The notes below the pieces were generated by a model. That model made no database searches. It was not told the origin of the DNA and was given only the letters and a program-made list of their open reading frames with translations. Positions 63,982 to 64,000 of a stretch of 64,000 bases of DNA are shown here, in pieces (the first letter of the stretch is position 1; the number at the start of each line of letters is the position of its first letter). Origin of the DNA: Dendrolimus kikuchii (taxonomy: Eukaryota; Arthropoda; Insecta; Lepidoptera; Lasiocampidae); assembly GCA_019925095.2 (NCBI GenBank), contig CM034406.1, positions 16,864,388 through 16,928,387 of the forward strand, in the 5' to 3' direction. Made by a program: the position numbers and the translations under genes.

Positions 63982-64000
63982 TCTTTTTATATTATATTCT

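Larger units (their letters stand above)
55140..64000 (+). other. Putative long first intron of the 53.99-kb gene
   Basis: Begins with the donor GTGAGT and continues to the window end without a second convincing exon. The repeats inside are on both strands and include S1, S2, J, RTE-like, G, F, A and Helitron-like copies. If the gene ended nearby instead, the donor would be false and the protein would be 388 aa ending VSLRV. Confidence 0.5.

Overview
This window is eukaryotic, AT-rich intergenic and intronic DNA from an insect, most probably a moth or butterfly (Lepidoptera). The evidence is the repeat content: an R1-clade LINE with its C-terminal zinc knuckle, RTE-like LINEs ending in (TATG)n, tRNA-derived SINEs, Helitron-like non-autonomous elements that insert between A and T and end in CTAG, Penelope-like sequence, and many short poly(A) retroposons. 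Nothing in it looks bacterial: there are no operons, Shine-Dalgarno sites, CRISPR arrays or structural RNA genes. The species cannot be named from the sequence alone.

Layout. Positions 1-52,600 are a dense, layered repeat field with no convincing host gene. Dispersed families, named here for reference, are: A (poly(A) retroposon, about 20 copies); B (about 620 bp, GC-rich); C (about 265 bp, poly(A)); D, J, L3 and M (3' ends of LINEs); RTE-like LINE fragments (nine copies, most with readable target-site duplications, TSDs); solo LTRs of one LTR family (five copies, four with perfect 4-bp TSDs); Helitron-like families He and Hb; tRNA-SINEs S1 and S2; MITE-like families F, G and H; and repeats K, N and PLE. 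Many are nested inside each other, so their relative ages can be read directly.

The only persuasive host gene begins at about 53.1-55.14 kb. A repeat-poor stretch (about 52.6-53.99 kb) is followed by a 1,149-nt open exon (53991-55139) that ends in phase 0 at a consensus GAG|GTGAGT splice donor. It encodes the 383-residue N-terminus of an acidic, Ser/Thr-rich protein with several SH2-type tyrosine motifs and a PVPPRR motif, which suggests a cytoplasmic signalling or adaptor protein. I could not name the family. From 55,140 to the window end (64,000) the sequence behaves like a long first intron filled with SINEs, MITEs and LINE fragments.

The most interesting non-coding signal is a structured motif, present twice (23980-24019 and 45696-45737), inside a Penelope-like repeat. 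It resembles a hammerhead ribozyme in which core positions 3 and 8 are swapped together (C-G to G-C). Long near-perfect inverted repeats at 21388-21579, 43619-43754 and 58274-58773, and two direct duplications (18235/18781 and 38901/39983), are the other structures not explained by ordinary repeat annotation.
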